A stretch of 8,538 nt of DNA, from the NCBI GenBank assembly GCA_003219345.1, contig QHOP01000177.1, forward strand, positions 1-8,538. The letters run 5' to 3'. Source of the DNA: Verrucomicrobiota bacterium. Its GTDB lineage: Bacteria; Verrucomicrobiota; Verrucomicrobiia; Limisphaerales; AV2. The position numbers and the translations under genes are program-made. The notes under the pieces are model-generated. The model saw nothing but the letters and a program-made list of their open reading frames with translations. It searched no databases and was not told where the DNA came from. Positions within the stretch are counted from its first letter, which is position 1. The number at the start of each line of letters is the position of its first letter. Positions 6,793-8,538 of the stretch are shown here, piece after piece.

Positions 6793-7482
6793 TTAGCCCG
6801 CGTTCGCAATCTCATACACACTCCTCAAAAATATATCCGCGTCACTGAAATCAGGGAAGACACAAACAGCACCCTCCGTGGACAATTGTGTCGCTCGACT
6901 CCCCGTGCCAATGCCAATGAACGGAATGCCAACACTGCGACATGCACGAGCATCCGAAACTCCGTCACCGACATACAGGGTGCAGGCAAATGACTCGCCA
7001 TATCGTTCGGCTGCTCTCTGCTTGGAAAGCCGCATAATGGACTCCCTGTCGAGTGCGTCATCCGCTGATGCAGCCGGATGGTCGTCAAAGCACATCCCGG
7101 CACTGGCCATCTTGAGGCAGGCGGAATCACGCCAACCTCCGGTAGCAAGCGACACGCGATGCAAGCCGCCATGTGCGAGCCGGGACAACAACCTGTCAGC
7201 CCCTGCAACCGGTGCAAATGGAGACTGTGATGAAGCGGCAGCGAGCAATTGGATGAAATGCTGGTGAAATCGCGAAACTTCCTGCGCCGTCGGTGACCGG
7301 CCAATGCGCGACGTGAAAACATCGTGAAAGATGCCGGAATCCGTCGTGCGTGGATAATGTGACCAATCGGTGTTGATGTCGGAGAAACCAAACACTTCCT
7401 TGAATGAGCGAACGAAGCACTCCTCGTCGACCTTCACGGTCTCGGTAAGCGTGCCGTCGATGTCGAACATGACAAGGTGCAT
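6793..7482 (-). CDS. HAD-superfamily hydrolase, phosphoglycolate-phosphatase-like
   Basis: 229 residues, a complete HAD phosphatase with a C1-type helical cap. Motif I is FDIDGTLTE (nucleophile Asp7, acid/base Asp9), motif II lies in SLATGGW (Thr114), motif III is probably Lys124 in CLKMAS, and motif IV is VGDGVSDARA (Asp173 and Asp177 for Mg2+). The helical region between about 15 and 95 is the cap that selects the substrate. The family hydrolyses small phosphorylated metabolites in the cytoplasm by an aspartyl-phosphate intermediate; the substrate here cannot be read off. The start ATG is 9 nt past the core of attC A and the stop is 8 nt before attC B, so the gene fills its cassette almost exactly. 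No Shine-Dalgarno sequence is seen. Confidence 0.9.
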   Translation of the reverse strand: MHLVMFDIDGTLTETVKVDEECFVRSFKEVFGFSDINTDWSHYPRTTDSGIFHDVFTSRIGRSPTAQEVSRFHQHFIQLLAAASSQSPFAPVAGADRLLSRLAHGGLHRVSLATGGWRDSACLKMASAGMCFDDHPAASADDALDRESIMRLSKQRAAERYGESFACTLYVGDGVSDARACRSVGIPFIGIGTGSRATQLSTEGAVCVFPDFSDADIFLRSVYEIANAG

Positions 7483-7491
7483 GGGGAAGCG

Positions 7492-7615
7492 GCCTAACGA
7501 AATGGAGCTGAGCCACCGCTGGCGGCGGCGAGCCTGATAAACATCGAGAACTGTTTCATAAAATTAAATCTGGACTTCACGGCGGCCAGCGGTTGGCTCC
7601 AGCGATTGGTTAGAT
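7492..7615 (-). repeat. attC cassette recombination site A (long type)
   Basis: The clearest site in the window, about 124 bp. Both outer boxes are perfect: GCCTAAC (7492-7498) and GTTAGAT followed by GC (7609-7615). ACCGCTGGC (7515-7523) pairs without error with GCCAGCGGT (7585-7593). Next to it GAGCC (7510-7514) pairs with GGCTC (7595-7599), leaving the single unpaired T7594. Such a lone extrahelical base is a hallmark of folded attC. The loop is AT-rich and about 60 nt long. It separates the 114-aa gene from the HAD gene, and the stop codon of the former lies in its core. Confidence 0.82.
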
Positions 7616-7954
7616 GCTGGATCGCGATGCCGGGTTGGTAGGAGTGATAGGCAGCTTGTTCAGAGTGATGAGCGCTTTGGTCAAGTAGCCCGAAACCAGG
7701 AAATCCTCATTTATTACCTGGGCCTCGCACTTATACCGGTCTCTGAGCGCGTCGACGTGAAAAAGCCGAACTACTGGGCTGGGAAGGCGATTCTCTACAC
7801 ACAAAAGGCGCCAGCCCCAGTTCTCCGTGCGGACCATACGGCTGAGTCTCTGATCGTTGCCCGTGCCCTTTCCAGGCGGACTGAGGATGATCCAACCCGC
7901 AATCACGACGACCAAGCATCCCAACACGACCAATTGGAACTTGTGCAGGATCAT
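7610..7954 (-). CDS. Small single-pass membrane protein of unknown function
   Basis: 114 residues from ATG 7954. One strong membrane helix lies near the N-terminus (about residues 6-25, FQLVVLGCLVVVIAGWIIL), followed by a soluble tail with several basic and aromatic residues (NWGWRLLCVENRL). I do not recognise the family. The frame remains open far upstream, but that extension is antisense to the transposase and the attC. The chosen ATG is 20 nt past the core of attC E and has a weak AAGG about 9 nt before it, the only hint of a ribosome-binding site in the array. The TAA stop falls inside the ATCTAAC box of attC A. Gene plus attC A form one cassette. Confidence 0.65.
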   Translation of the reverse strand: MILHKFQLVVLGCLVVVIAGWIILSPPGKGTGNDQRLSRMVRTENWGWRLLCVENRLPSPVVRLFHVDALRDRYKCEAQVINEDFLVSGYLTKALITLNKLPITPTNPASRSSI

Positions 7955-7973
7955 TTGCGCGACCTTGCGGCGG

Positions 7974-8051
7974 CCCCAACACCGGAACTGAGCGACGCGA
8001 GCGGCCCGGTGCGTCCGCATTGGCAACTGACGCGCTCCGCCCGCATTCGCT
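7974..8051 (-). repeat. attC-like site E at the IS110 border
   Basis: 78 bp, bounded by CCCCAAC (7974-7980) and ATTCGCT (8045-8051), each off consensus. GCGAGCGG (7997-8004) pairs 7 of 8 with CCGCCCGC (8037-8044). The loop has TTGGCAA (8020-8026), equivalent to the TTGCAA of sites B and C. On the minus strand GCGGGCG-AGCG, TTGC-AAT-CGGAC and GGCCGC-CGCGTCG align well with site C. Its gene should lie to the right, but an IS110 element is there instead. Confidence 0.55.
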
Positions 8052-8188
8052 CCAGTGATTTTGATACTCCCATGAAAGCCCTGGTTGGTTTTTGCTAGCA
8101 TTGGGCGATGGGCGGGGAGTGTTACGAGCACTCCCCGCAGTACTACATCTATAACCCGGTGCCTTAAGCACCAAGTCACTAACAGCGT
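8052..8188 (+). promoter_or_regulatory. IS110 leader region, candidate bridge-RNA segment
   Basis: About 137 bp lie between the last base resembling attC and the transposase ATG. The exact left end of the element cannot be fixed from one copy. Within it GCGGGGAGTG (8112-8121) and CACTCCCCGC (8129-8138) form a perfect 10-bp hairpin with a 7-nt loop and no T-run after it. IS110-type elements carry a structured noncoding 'bridge' RNA at one end that guides target and donor choice. In the IS110 subgroup it is upstream of the transposase, in the IS1111 subgroup mainly downstream. The length and hairpin are compatible, nothing more. Confidence 0.4.
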
Positions 8189-8538
8189 ATGAAGTATTAC
8201 ACCTCCAGCACCGAATTCAATTGCGGAATCGATCTGCACGCCCGCCAGATGTACGTCTGCCTGATGGATCGGCAGGGCAACAAACGGGTCCACACCAACG
8301 TCAAGGACAACGACTTCAGGTTCTTCCTCAAGCTCGTCGAGCCTTACAAGCATGACCTCACCGTCTGTTGCGAATGCATGTTCGGCTGGTATTGGCTGGC
8401 CGATGCCTGCCAGGCCGCGGGCCTCACTTTCGTGCTGGCCCACGCGCTCTACGTCAAAGCCATTCACGGGGGCAAAAATAAAAACGATCGCGTCGATTCC
8501 GAGAAACTCACGCACTTGCTGCGTTCCAACCTGATCCC
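8189..8538 (+). CDS. IS110-family DEDD transposase/recombinase, N-terminal part, cut by window edge
   Basis: 116 codons from ATG 8189 run open to the window edge. The protein shows the RuvC-like DEDD domain of IS110-family recombinases: GIDLHARQMYVCLMD with Asp15, CCECMFGWYWLAD with Glu62, and KNKNDRVDSEKL with Asp100 and Asp103. VLAHALYVKAIHGGKNKNDR is typical of the family. The C-terminal domain with the catalytic serine lies beyond the window. The enzyme inserts and excises its element through a circular intermediate, guided by a bridge RNA. It is the only plus-strand gene, head-to-head with the cassette genes, and its left border falls at attC E. Confidence 0.93.
   Translation, partial: MKYYTSSTEFNCGIDLHARQMYVCLMDRQGNKRVHTNVKDNDFRFFLKLVEPYKHDLTVCCECMFGWYWLADACQAAGLTFVLAHALYVKAIHGGKNKNDRVDSEKLTHLLRSNLI

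Noticed and set aside
7492..7615. attC A considered as a tRNA or structured riboswitch
   Set aside because: There is no T-loop, anticodon arm or CCA end, and the hairpin layout with RYYYAAC and GTTRRRY boxes matches attC instead.
7955..8515. A long minus-strand extension of the 114-residue protein (301 residues in total)
   Set aside because: It is antisense to the IS110 transposase and crosses attC E; its sequence shows no family features and it is an artefact of the insertion.
1..8538. CRISPR array
   Set aside because: No regularly spaced short direct repeats were found; the repeats present are inverted and lie between genes.

Overview
The window looks like accessory DNA from a moderately GC-rich Gram-negative bacterium, most likely Verrucomicrobiota or a similar phylum (Acidobacteriota is the main alternative). 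The basis is the tandem MacB/FtsX permeases of the acidobacterial/verrucomicrobial 'ADOP' type, the DUF4097-like beta-repeat protein, and the near absence of Shine-Dalgarno sequences. Every gene is on the minus strand except a transposase at the right edge.

Left third (1-3464, read right to left): an operon of a complete 811-residue ADOP-type permease, a 243-residue beta-repeat exported protein overlapping it by 8 bases, and the first 95 codons of a second permease. The middle protein begins with a permease-type N-terminus, and a short trace of a permease C-terminus lies just after it. It therefore appears to have replaced the body of a third permease.

Middle and right (3817-8051): unrelated small genes, all on one strand, separated by imperfect inverted repeats of 65-124 bp with integron attC-like ends (RYYYAAC ... 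GTTRRRY or close variants). I read this as an integron gene-cassette array, or a cluster of attC sites without an integrase. In transcription order it runs: attC E, 114-aa membrane protein, attC A, HAD phosphatase, attC B, 135-aa FtsH-ectodomain-like protein, attC C, 211-residue unknown protein fused in frame through degenerate attC F to a 200-residue exported protein, attC D, and a membrane protein with a possible CHAT/caspase-like His-Cys C-terminal domain. No integrase lies in the window. If one exists it should be to the right, upstream of the cassettes.

Right edge (about 8052-8538): an IS110-family element, abutting attC E, whose DEDD transposase is cut by the window edge. A perfect 10-bp hairpin sits in the leader between attC E and the transposase, where IS110 elements can encode a bridge RNA.

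The 3465-3816 gap separates the cassette array from the permease operon. It holds no convincing gene and perhaps the remains of an old mobile element. No tRNA, rRNA or CRISPR array was seen.
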